DNA from: an uncultured Fidelibacterota bacterium | GTDB taxonomy: Bacteria; Fidelibacterota; Fidelibacteria; Fidelibacterales; Fidelibacteraceae | DNA length: 7,540 nt | Direction of reading: 5' to 3' | Assembly (NCBI GenBank): GCA_937862595.1 | Contig: CALMFL010000001.1 | Coordinates: 1-7,540, forward strand | Translations under genes and position numbers: made by a program | The notes under the pieces: generated by a model | Seen by the model: the letters and a program-made list of their open reading frames with translations, nothing else | Database searches by the model: none | Told to the model about the DNA's origin: nothing | In this document: positions 1 to 6,909 of the stretch, in pieces | Layout: each line of letters starts with the position of its first letter | How positions within the stretch are numbered: position 1 is the stretch's first letter

Positions 1-356
1 TGTCTGATACCGTGAGAAGTGGCGATCAAGGGTTTTTTTCTAAAGAACTTGTAAAGCGCCCCATTAATAACAGGCAGAAAAAAACGATGTGCGTGCACAA
101 GATCATACTGCCTGAACAAATAAGGAATAAAGCAGACCATCTGAAGGCACCATTGAAGAATTTTCCAAAAAAAGGATCGCTTCTTTTGTACATTCCTGAA
201 AATTTGAAAAAACGGATTAAAATAAACGTCATATTTGATATTTGGGTTGAGTTTTTTTAATCCCTCGGCTTGTTCTTTTACGAAAACACCCGTAAACACG
301 TTCTTTGCTGTGGGATATCCATCAGCTATGATCAGGATTTTTTGTAATGTTTTCAT
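1..356 (-). CDS. GT4-like glycosyltransferase, N-terminal part, runs off left edge
   Basis: Reading the minus strand from the ATG at 356-354 gives an uninterrupted frame of 118 codons to the window edge, so the gene is partial. It starts MKTLQKILIIADGYPTAKN, followed by FTGVFVKEQAEGL and, near residues 84-118, YDLVHAHRFFLPVINGAL then KKPLIATSHGIR. This is the N-terminal Rossmann pattern of GT-B fold, GT4-like transferases: a beta strand, a loop ending in G-x-F-V-K-E-Q, a D-L-V-H-A-H strand, and a K-P-L-I-x-T-x-H-G strand. Such enzymes act on the cytoplasmic face of the inner membrane and add sugars from nucleotide-sugar donors to the lipid-linked repeat unit; donor and acceptor cannot be told because the C-terminal half is missing. 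The start lies inside the polymerase gene (35-base overlap, different frame), with no strong Shine-Dalgarno, which suggests translational coupling. The DNA is very AT-rich. Family call is firm, specificity unknown. Confidence 0.85.
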   Translation of the reverse strand, partial: MKTLQKILIIADGYPTAKNVFTGVFVKEQAEGLKKLNPNIKYDVYFNPFFQIFRNVQKKRSFFWKILQWCLQMVCFIPYLFRQYDLVHAHRFFLPVINGALYKFFRKKPLIATSHGIR

Positions 357-1719
357 GCTTGATGATCTTTTCCAATGATATGCACATCCCCAAAAACAAC
401 CACAAAAGCGGGTCTTCAAAAAATTTCCCTTCCGCCTGTGCTCCGATAAAAATGACAACGATCACAGCCAGCAGGATCAGGGAATACGTCTTTAAGGTAT
501 GATCTTCCGTCCTGAAGTTGATTCTGAACTGTTTATAAAGAAGAAGCAGAAAAACGCAGAAGATCATGAATCCTATCATGCCAAGTTCAGCCAGGATCGT
601 GATTAAATAAGTGTGGGACAGGGTTGAGCTTCCAATACCCCAGGGAAGAAAATTAAGGTATTTTGCGATCATTACTGCTTGAAATCCGCCGGCACCCACG
701 CCGAAAACAGGACTTCCTAAAAACATCATTATGCCGCCTAAAAGCAGTCCTTTGCGTTCACCTATATCATAGAGTTCGGGACTATCCTGGCGGACGGTCA
801 TCATTTCGGTAACAACCGGGATGGTGATCAGCAACAGGATAAGAAGCGCCAGCAGAAGGATATTCCTTGTTTTCTTCTCCATGAAGAACGCTACGACAAA
901 CAGCGTAAGAAATAAAATTGCCAATCCCTGTCTTGAGACCGTAAACAGCAGGGCAAGACTGCAGAAAAAGATTGAAATATCCATATATTGGGGTTTAATA
1001 ATAAAGATCTTCTTCAATCTGAGAATTAACATCGTGATAATGACGATATCGAGAAAACGCGCGAAAATATTCGGGTCCAGAAACGTAGCTGAGGCGCGTC
1101 TGCCTTTATCGATCCACAGCTTATAATCGAACACATATTCGGCAATGCCTTCCAGGCTCAGAATAACGGCTATAACGATCATGACCTTAAAAATAACGGC
1201 AATGTCTGCGGGTTTATCTATGAACTGAATAACCATTGTAAAAAAGAGAAAATAGATCACATAGCGAAAGGTTTCCGTCAGACCCTTTGACAAGTCCGGA
1301 CTGAAGGCTAATGCCGATAACAGATAATACCCGATAAATACTAATGCAATATAGGAGATCCGATGTTTGATAAATGGCGTGAACGATTGGAGATCCTTTA
1401 AAAACCATATGATAAATGAATAAAGCATGAATAGTCTTGCAAGATCAAAAATCGAATTGAATACACCTTCCGTAACCTCAACCGTTTGGAAAAAGGGTAT
1501 TAGGGTCTTGGTAATTTCCAGGGGTATCAGGAAAACAATGATGGCGATCGTATTTCTTTTATCTTTAATAATAAATGGAAGAAGCGAAAGAAAAATAAAA
1601 AAAATCCATAATGCAAAGATCCCATCGATGAAATCAAGAATAACCAGAATCAAATAAATAAAATTTATGGCAATTAATGCAATGATGGGCGCAGCGCTAA
1701 GTCTGTTTTCATTTAACAT
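322..1719 (-). CDS. O-antigen polymerase/ligase family protein (Wzy/WaaL-type, Wzy_C domain)
   Basis: A 465-residue integral inner-membrane protein with roughly ten to twelve hydrophobic segments spread over its length. Motifs of the O-antigen ligase/polymerase superfamily are visible in order: RRASATFLDPNIFARF at about 207-222, FTVSRQGLA at 259-267, a periplasmic stretch at about 301-323, GVGAGGF at 340-346, and SHTYLITILAELGMIG at 368-383, whose His corresponds to the conserved H in the family's H-[TN]-x-[YL]-L motif. These proteins transfer undecaprenyl-linked glycans in the periplasm, either polymerising repeat units (Wzy) or joining O-antigen to lipid A core (WaaL). Next to wzz- and wza-like genes, polymerase is the better reading, but sequence alone does not separate the two. 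The ATG at 1719 lies 11 bases after the chain-length gene's stop and has no clear Shine-Dalgarno, so coupling is likely. Its 3' end overlaps the glycosyltransferase. Base composition is much more AT-rich than the upstream genes. Confidence 0.88.
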   Translation of the reverse strand: MLNENRLSAAPIIALIAINFIYLILVILDFIDGIFALWIFFIFLSLLPFIIKDKRNTIAIIVFLIPLEITKTLIPFFQTVEVTEGVFNSIFDLARLFMLYSFIIWFLKDLQSFTPFIKHRISYIALVFIGYYLLSALAFSPDLSKGLTETFRYVIYFLFFTMVIQFIDKPADIAVIFKVMIVIAVILSLEGIAEYVFDYKLWIDKGRRASATFLDPNIFARFLDIVIITMLILRLKKIFIIKPQYMDISIFFCSLALLFTVSRQGLAILFLTLFVVAFFMEKKTRNILLLALLILLLITIPVVTEMMTVRQDSPELYDIGERKGLLLGGIMMFLGSPVFGVGAGGFQAVMIAKYLNFLPWGIGSSTLSHTYLITILAELGMIGFMIFCVFLLLLYKQFRINFRTEDHTLKTYSLILLAVIVVIFIGAQAEGKFFEDPLLWLFLGMCISLEKIIKHENITKNPDHS

Positions 1720-1730
1720 AGAAATAGTTG

Positions 1731-2798
1731 CTATTCTTGAGTTTCCTTCAGAAGAACATATACCCCCGAGCTGAGCAGGGCGAACATAAAGGCCGCGATC
1801 ACGATCACCGCCCGTTTGGGCTTGGCTTTCCGGTCGGGACGATGCGCATAATCCAGCACCTCAAAGGTCGGGACCTCTTTCGCCTCGGTGATCTTGGCCT
1901 GCTCGTAGAGGGGCCCCACAAAGACCAGGACCTCATTGAAATACTGAAGCTTGCGTTCGATCTTCTTAATGAAGATGCTGATCTCGGGTGCGACCCGGAG
2001 ATCGATGAAAAGTTCATTGTCCGGCAGGAACAGGGTCCGGTACTGTTTTTTCAGTTCTTCGATCTGAATTTTCTGCGATTCGACCAGCAGCTCGTTCTGA
2101 CGGGTCTGTTCCATGATCTTGAGTTCCATTTCCTTGATCATGATCTGATACTTCAGATCGGCGGCATATTGCACCTGCGTGCTGATCTGATCTTCCACGC
2201 TCAGAACGTTATGTTTTGCCATAAACTTCCGGAGCTCGTTTTCCAGAATATTCAGGCTGTCCAGAACGCTGTTCAGCTGTTGCTCGATAAAAAGCCGCTC
2301 CTGGCTTCCGTACTGTGTGGCCAAAGCGATGTTCGTGCTGTCAAGCAGATAGACGATATCGTTGGTCATAGCGGCGACGCGTTCCTGGTCGCGGTCAAAA
2401 ACGGTGATGACGATCTGGGCTTCATCACCCACTTCGACCTTGTATTTGTCCTCAAATTTCAGGATCGCCTTGTCCATGAATTCGACCTTATAGGCTTCCA
2501 TCAGGTCATACTTCCGACAGATCCGTTCTTTGACGCCCCGGCTGTTCAGGATGGACAAATAGCGGTTGGTCGCGCCGTCCATGGACCCCAGCAATCCCAT
2601 GGTCTTCATCTGGAAGCTGGACATGTCCAGCACCTGTGACTGAGGCCTCAGGATCACGGCGGTCCCGGCGTACCATTTAGGCAGCAGCAGGCTGATCACA
2701 ATGGCCAGGACGGAAACGGTAAAGGTAAAAATACCGATGAACCATTTGTTTTTCTTGAATATTCTATAATAATCGCGCAGTGTCAGATCTTGAGCCAT
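1731..2798 (-). CDS. Wzz-like polysaccharide chain-length determinant, no kinase domain
   Basis: A 355-residue polysaccharide co-polymerase. The short cytoplasmic N-terminus (LRDYYRIFKKNKWF, 7-20) is followed by transmembrane segment 1 at about 19-39 and the typical KWYAGTAVILRP strand at 41-52, the Wzz domain signature. A periplasmic region follows, with a long predicted coiled coil at roughly 165-255 rich in Glu, Lys, Gln and Leu. The C-terminal part has FEVLDYAHRPDRKAKPKR at 312-329, the Pro-rich lead-in seen before the second transmembrane helix, which spans about 329-350. The protein ends only five residues later, so there is no Walker A motif and no tyrosine cluster: it is not a fused BY-kinase. 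Members oligomerise in the inner membrane and set polymer length with Wzy, often contacting Wza. The ATG at 2798 is preceded by AAAGGG at suitable spacing, and the gene follows the export gene by 21 bases, consistent with one operon. Confidence 0.9.
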   Translation of the reverse strand: MAQDLTLRDYYRIFKKNKWFIGIFTFTVSVLAIVISLLLPKWYAGTAVILRPQSQVLDMSSFQMKTMGLLGSMDGATNRYLSILNSRGVKERICRKYDLMEAYKVEFMDKAILKFEDKYKVEVGDEAQIVITVFDRDQERVAAMTNDIVYLLDSTNIALATQYGSQERLFIEQQLNSVLDSLNILENELRKFMAKHNVLSVEDQISTQVQYAADLKYQIMIKEMELKIMEQTRQNELLVESQKIQIEELKKQYRTLFLPDNELFIDLRVAPEISIFIKKIERKLQYFNEVLVFVGPLYEQAKITEAKEVPTFEVLDYAHRPDRKAKPKRAVIVIAAFMFALLSSGVYVLLKETQE

Positions 2799-2819
2799 GG
2801 TTTGCCCTTTTCCTTAAAG

Positions 2820-3980
2820 TTATAAACTGCCGGCGGCAATGAAAGCCGTGATCACGGTCGAGGCGATCGTAGCCAGCATGGAAACAAAGGATAAGATCGA
2901 AATTTCGCCGATCCAGATATCCTCAGCCGAGCGTTTGACGAGAATGATATCCCCGCGCTGGATTTCCATTTGCGCGGGATGTTTGTATTTCTTTGAACCC
3001 CGGATGATCAAGGCGCTCTGATCGCTGCCTTTTTGATTGACCCCGCCGGCCATGGAAATGTAATCCACCACGGTATGGCCCGGAACAAAATCGTAGGTGC
3101 CCGGCCGGTTGACATGTCCGGAAACCATGATCTTGGCAAGACCGATGAATTCGATCTTGTCTTTGGCGCGGAGTTCAAAGGCATCCATTTCCGAAACCGA
3201 AACGGCATATTGCTTTTGTTCGCGAATGATCACCATCTTCTCGTAATTCATGACATCGCTCATCATGACCTTGCGGCGGTAGAAATCGCCCAGACTTTCG
3301 CCCTGGATAAAAGGCACAAAGGAGCGCACCATAACGGGTCCGTACACTTCCACGCACTCCCTGTCGGGATCGGCGAAGGGAATATATACGGATTCTCCGG
3401 CATGCAGATAGGGATTGCTGTCCTTATCTCCATTCAGATAGAAATCATAAATATTAATGATGCTCGTGTCCTTGTCCGAACGGATGTGGATCTCGAAGTC
3501 TTTCCCGAGGTATCGGAGCGGGACTTTTTGCAGCATGTCGCTCAGGCGGCCGGCGGCGCTGATCGTGTAAATGCCGGGTGAGCGCACGGCGCCGGAAACG
3601 GGAATGCGGATCTTTTTGATTTCATATAAGGAAACGTACGCATACGGTCCGGCTTTTTCCCGGATCAGCGCAATGGCTTCGTTCAGCGTTTTGCCGCTGA
3701 CTTTGACAGAGCCGCTTCCCGGGATCGCGATCTCGCCGGTCGGCGATACGGGTATCGTGACCGCGGATTGATCCTGCAGTTTTTCCACCATAAACTGATC
3801 GCCGGCACCGACAATGTAGGTATCGGGGTCGATCTCGGTTTCCAGCTCTCCGGGCGGCGGTATCATGGAGATCGATCCCTGCTGCTGCAGGCCCTCAAGG
3901 GTTTGCTGTACGTCGTTTGCGGGCGCTCCCCATAAGGTTAATGCACAAACAAGGACGAGGATACTGATCTTTTTCAACAC
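2820..3980 (-). CDS. Wza-like polysaccharide export protein with SLBB domains
   Basis: A 386-residue periplasmic/outer-membrane polysaccharide exporter. Residues 1-21 form a signal peptide (hydrophobic ISILVLVCALTLWG, then APA). The Poly_export domain spans about 51-118, with YIVGAGDQFMVEKL and the SPTGEIAIPGSGSVKVSG turn. SLBB-type beta-grasp units follow at about 124-200 (IRIPVSGAVRSPGIYTI) and about 282-350 (KIMVSGHVNRPGTYDFV, then ISMAGGVNQKGSDQ). A hydrophobic C-terminal segment at about 360-383 may play the role of the pore helix of Wza or be a plain membrane anchor. The only Cys in the signal region, Cys12, sits in the hydrophobic core and is not preceded by a lipobox, so unlike E. coli Wza it is probably not a lipoprotein. 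The start is non-ATG: GTG at 3980 or TTG at 3977, and the AGGAG at 3988-3984 is better spaced for the TTG (6 versus 3 bases); the proteins differ by one residue. First gene of the polysaccharide operon. Confidence 0.9.
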   Translation of the reverse strand: MLKKISILVLVCALTLWGAPANDVQQTLEGLQQQGSISMIPPPGELETEIDPDTYIVGAGDQFMVEKLQDQSAVTIPVSPTGEIAIPGSGSVKVSGKTLNEAIALIREKAGPYAYVSLYEIKKIRIPVSGAVRSPGIYTISAAGRLSDMLQKVPLRYLGKDFEIHIRSDKDTSIINIYDFYLNGDKDSNPYLHAGESVYIPFADPDRECVEVYGPVMVRSFVPFIQGESLGDFYRRKVMMSDVMNYEKMVIIREQKQYAVSVSEMDAFELRAKDKIEFIGLAKIMVSGHVNRPGTYDFVPGHTVVDYISMAGGVNQKGSDQSALIIRGSKKYKHPAQMEIQRGDIILVKRSAEDIWIGEISILSFVSMLATIASTVITAFIAAGSL

Positions 3981-4077
3981 GAACTCCTTTTTGAGGCCAT
4001 TTTTTAGGTAAGCACGTAATATATCGGTAAATATAGCTTATTATGCTCCGAATTAAAAATTTTTTATGCGCCTGCCC
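3981..4077 (-). promoter_or_regulatory. AT-rich intergenic gap with candidate promoter of the polysaccharide operon
   Basis: This 97-base gap separates the secreted-protein stop from the export gene. On the minus strand it holds TATATT at 4035-4030, a fair -10 element, with only a weak -35 candidate (TTTTAA at 4058-4053, 17-base spacer); a start near 4023 would give a leader of about 43 bases. TTATGC occurs twice on the plus strand (4041-4046 and 4064-4069), flanking an A/T tract around 4051-4065. No GC-rich hairpin plus T-run is visible, so read-through from the upstream gene cannot be excluded. The AT-richness contrasts with the GC-rich gene upstream. Confidence 0.4.
3984..3988 (-). promoter_or_regulatory. 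Shine-Dalgarno of the export gene, deciding between GTG and TTG starts
   Basis: The minus strand reads AAAAAGGAGTTCGTGTTGAAA. The AGGAG core lies 3 bases before the GTG (3980) and 6 bases before the TTG (3977). The second spacing is closer to the usual optimum, so the TTG may be the real start. The strong ribosome-binding site fits the first gene of an operon. Confidence 0.6.
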
Positions 4078-6873
4078 TTACTTTAGCAAGGTCATCTTTC
4101 CGGCGTCCAGCACCCGGTGATCGGTATTCAAACGATACACATACATGCCGGCGGGCTGATTTGTTCCGTCAAAAATGACCTCGTGCCGGCCGGGGTTCTG
4201 GTCCTGAGCGACCACTCGCTCGACAAATTCGCCGCGAACATTGAAAATATCGAGCTCCACATAGGCGGGGGTTTCAAGCCGGTACGCCAGGGTCGTGCGG
4301 GGATTGAAGGGATTGGGATAGTTCGCGTAGAGTTCGAAGCCGTTCGGCGCAATGTCCCGGGCGGCCAGTTCGACCTCGTAGCCCATGAAACGCAGGATGA
4401 ACCCGGCGACTTCGGCTTTGGAAAATTCCGTCGTAATGGTCTCAAAGGGGAAACCCGCCGTCATGACCTTGCCGGGAACGCTGCCGCCGGGGGCATTGCC
4501 TTCATACGCAAGGGCTGCCGTCAGGCCGTTCCCGTATTTCAGCGCGATAACGGACCCGTCGGCTGCGGCCAGGACGTCGGGGTAATCTTCGGGAAAGGTC
4601 CCGGGATGGCTCCCGGTCTCGGAATAGGCGAACTGCAGGCCGGCGAAGACGCCGCCGTCGGCGCCCGAAACGCTGTAATTGCCGGCATCGTCGGCCGCAT
4701 AGGCGGCTTTTAAATAGGTGTTGAAAAACGCTTTGTCGGATACCGTGCCTTTGTTGTCCAGGTCCCAGGCGATCTCGGAGCCGCTGACAAATAATTTGCC
4801 GCCGCGGTCCAGATAGCTCTCGACGCTGTCCTGCTCGATATCGCTGAAGGTCTCGTCTGCGGTGCTCTCGTCTCCCAGGATCCACCAGACCAGGTCGTAG
4901 TCCTTCAGGTCCACGCTTCCGTCGATCACGGCTTCGTTGGCGCAGCTTTCATAGGCGACATTCCGGCACTCCATGGCCCGGGCGTTCTGCGAAACAAAAT
5001 CATGCGTGGGGTAGGCGTAGGAACCGGTCCCGCTGAAACGGTCGAAACCGTCCACGATCAGGATCTGCTTTCCGGCGTTCAGGTGCTTGACGGCATACAG
5101 GTCGCTCGCAAGTTCGGGGACGCTCCCGTCCTGCACGTACGCGGCGACCTTGTAGTCATAATGCAGGCCGGGCTCCTGCGGCACGGTGACGCTCATCGTG
5201 GCTTTGGGAACGCTTGCCGCAAGGGTGAAGGCCGTTTCATCGCAGCTTCGCCGGTAGATCCGGTATCCCGTGAAATCGACGGTCTCTTCGGCCGTCCAGG
5301 CCAGGGTCACGCTGTCCGTTTTACTGACAGCATACAGCAGGGTCGGGCGCGGGACCTGGCCCCCCGTGATGCTGTTATAGCGGATCGGGACATAGCCCGT
5401 GATCCCGCTGACGGTCCAGGTGTAGTAGCGGGTGAACCAGCCGGGAGTCCCGCTGCTGGTCGCCTCGGCCTGCACGAGCTTGCCGTCGCCGGTCCATTCC
5501 ACAAAAAGCCGGATATGGCTCCCGGCCTTGTTGGTGGCGTCGCCGGGCAGCAGGTCGTTCACGCTTGAAAGCTGATGCGATACGTTGCCGATGGTGCTGG
5601 TGCCGTATTTCTGGGCGGTCTTCCAGCAGATGCTGACATAGCCGGAACAATCGTTCCCGACCGAGTTTCCCCAGTCCACGGTGCTGGTGTTGATGTCGCC
5701 GGCCAGTTTTCCGGCGGCGACGCCTGCGTCAAACTGGGCGATGGTGTTCCAGCCGCCCCATTTATAGGGAATGCTGACATTTTGGCCGACCTGGATCCAT
5801 GACGGCGTGGTCACGGTCGCGGTCGTTCCGATGTTGGCGGCGGTGGCCGTCCAGACATGCACGACATGGTCGTCGGCGATCTGGAGGGCTTCGGTGCGGG
5901 TTACGCCGGGGACGGCGGCCTTCGGCAGCAGCGGCGGATTGGCGGCCGGGGGTTCGCTCTCGCTGAACCCGTTGAAATGATAGATCTCGCTGAACGCGCC
6001 GGGATAGGTCTGCACCTCCTGCGACGGAGTCCCGTCATATGCCCAGCGGATGATATGGATGCCGTCCTTTGAGGACTGCATGTGCCAGAAGTCGCCGGCG
6101 TCGTCAACGATGAATTCTTTGAACACGTAGGTGAACTGCTGACGGGGCAACCGGATCGCCGCATGGGTCCGGGCCTGTTCGTCGATCAGGTAAATATAGC
6201 GGTCCACTTCAACCGGCGCATGCCGGAGGATGGATTCGGCATAGATATAATGCAAGCCGTCCGGCCTGCTTCCCAGGTAGTCCACGGAGCCGACGTCCGG
6301 CACCGTGAAGGAGGCCGTGCGATCCCCGAAGCGGACCTGCACGCCGTCGGGAAGACGGCGGGTCACCCGGGGCGCGGTGACGGCGGCGGCTTTATCCAGG
6401 CGGAGCGCATCGCAGCGGATCCCGCCTTCCGCCGTGCGGGCGATGATCCCGCCCCTGTCCTTGCGAATGCCCAGGAACATGCCTTTCGGGTCCCCGATCT
6501 CGGACAGCAGCCGTGTCTCGCCGTTCTCGCGGCAGTAGAGCCGCCGGTCGCTCTGCAGATACAGGGTCCGCTCGTCCCTGACGTAAAAATCCAGGATCCG
6601 GGGCTCGTCCAGAAGCGCGGTGCGCCTCAGGCCTTCGGGCCCGAAGGTCTTTAACTGCCGGTTCTCGGTATCATAAATGATGATCTCATCGTCCTGTATC
6701 TGAAAGGAGAGAGGGCCTCCGTGCAATCCGGGATAGGCGACATGCCGGACGTCCCGGGGGCCTTCCCCCCAGGGAATGAACACCGGTTCGGAAAGGTCCA
6801 TGCCGGCGAACGTGATCGAGACGAGGAACGGTAGCAAGAGGATGCTGGGTTTTAGCGCATTTTTAAGTTTCAT
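4078..6873 (-). CDS. Secreted multidomain NlpC/P60 protein with FnIII, xanthan-lyase-like and T9SS sorting domains
   Basis: With the start at ATG 6873 this is a 931-residue exported protein. Residues 1-23 are a signal peptide (MKLKNALKPSILLLPFLVS then ITFA). Residues 24-305 are beta-rich, with propeller-like strands such as DDEIIIYDTENRQLKTFG. Residues 365-500 form an NlpC/P60-type domain: PYKWGG at 369-374, NDCSGYVSICW with candidate nucleophile Cys409, GSHIRLFVEW with His453, and a possible third residue at Gln468 or Glu470. Such domains cleave peptidoglycan peptides or related amide bonds. A fibronectin type III domain lies at about 507-594 (VTLAWTAEE, GYRIYRR, YDYKVAAYV). Residues 600-836 (ILIVDGFDR, DLVWWILGDES, LFVSGSEIAWDLD, GFPFETI) match the GATase-like C-terminal region I recall from proteins annotated as xanthan lyase. 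Residues 845-931 are a T9SS type A sorting domain (YPNPFNP at 852-858, PAGMYVYRL at 907-915, ending KMTLLK). A longer start at 6981 would overlap the divergent transporter gene; GGGAAG just upstream of 6873 supports the shorter form. The natural substrate is unknown. Confidence 0.85.
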   Translation of the reverse strand: MKLKNALKPSILLLPFLVSITFAGMDLSEPVFIPWGEGPRDVRHVAYPGLHGGPLSFQIQDDEIIIYDTENRQLKTFGPEGLRRTALLDEPRILDFYVRDERTLYLQSDRRLYCRENGETRLLSEIGDPKGMFLGIRKDRGGIIARTAEGGIRCDALRLDKAAAVTAPRVTRRLPDGVQVRFGDRTASFTVPDVGSVDYLGSRPDGLHYIYAESILRHAPVEVDRYIYLIDEQARTHAAIRLPRQQFTYVFKEFIVDDAGDFWHMQSSKDGIHIIRWAYDGTPSQEVQTYPGAFSEIYHFNGFSESEPPAANPPLLPKAAVPGVTRTEALQIADDHVVHVWTATAANIGTTATVTTPSWIQVGQNVSIPYKWGGWNTIAQFDAGVAAGKLAGDINTSTVDWGNSVGNDCSGYVSICWKTAQKYGTSTIGNVSHQLSSVNDLLPGDATNKAGSHIRLFVEWTGDGKLVQAEATSSGTPGWFTRYYTWTVSGITGYVPIRYNSITGGQVPRPTLLYAVSKTDSVTLAWTAEETVDFTGYRIYRRSCDETAFTLAASVPKATMSVTVPQEPGLHYDYKVAAYVQDGSVPELASDLYAVKHLNAGKQILIVDGFDRFSGTGSYAYPTHDFVSQNARAMECRNVAYESCANEAVIDGSVDLKDYDLVWWILGDESTADETFSDIEQDSVESYLDRGGKLFVSGSEIAWDLDNKGTVSDKAFFNTYLKAAYAADDAGNYSVSGADGGVFAGLQFAYSETGSHPGTFPEDYPDVLAAADGSVIALKYGNGLTAALAYEGNAPGGSVPGKVMTAGFPFETITTEFSKAEVAGFILRFMGYEVELAARDIAPNGFELYANYPNPFNPRTTLAYRLETPAYVELDIFNVRGEFVERVVAQDQNPGRHEVIFDGTNQPAGMYVYRLNTDHRVLDAGKMTLLK

Positions 6874-6877
6874 ATTT

Positions 6878-6883
6878 CTTCCC
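6878..6883 (-). promoter_or_regulatory. Ribosome-binding site supporting the ATG at 6873
   Basis: The minus strand reads GGGAAGAAATATG, placing a purine-rich Shine-Dalgarno-like GGGAAG 4 bases before the ATG. Together with the signal peptide that begins at this Met, it favours 6873 over the in-frame ATG at 6981, whose 36 extra residues carry no recognisable feature and would cover the divergent promoter. Confidence 0.55.
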
Positions 6884-6899
6884 GGTTTACTATTTTTAG

Positions 6900-6909
6900 T
6901 TCGCGCGAA
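6900..6909. repeat. Perfect 10-base palindrome TTCGCGCGAA in the divergent promoter
   Basis: TTCGCGCGAA is its own reverse complement and is a CG-rich island within an otherwise AT-rich gap. It lies just upstream of the plus-strand TATAAT and near where minus-strand transcription would begin, a place where a dimeric repressor could affect both genes. No regulator is encoded in view and no second copy was noticed, so an operator role is only a suggestion. Confidence 0.35.

Noticed and set aside
26..232. Minus-strand open frame of 68 codons at the left edge
   Set aside because: It is in a different frame from the glycosyltransferase over the same bases and carries no motif; the two share no residues by chance alignment.
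12..260. Plus-strand open frame of 82 codons at the left edge
   Set aside because: It is antisense to the glycosyltransferase N-terminus, which shows clear GT-B motifs; no family resemblance was seen in the 82-residue product.
1728..2639. Plus-strand open frame of 303 codons opposite the chain-length gene
   Set aside because: It lies wholly antisense to a clear Wzz-family gene, its product has no recognisable motif and a skewed composition typical of a mirrored frame, and it has no ribosome-binding site.
3033..3581. Plus-strand open frame of 182 codons opposite the export gene
   Set aside because: Antisense to conserved Poly_export and SLBB coding sequence, with His/Asp-rich low-information product and no family match.
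4040..4077. Rho-independent terminator after the secreted-protein gene
   Set aside because: Only an A/T tract (AAAAAATTTTT on the minus strand) is present; there is no GC-rich stem followed by a T-run, so a terminator is not supported.
4078..6873. Frameshift or fusion of several genes within the 931-codon frame
   Set aside because: The frame is uninterrupted, and the domains follow each other in the order signal peptide to T9SS tail with linkers, as expected of one modular exported protein.
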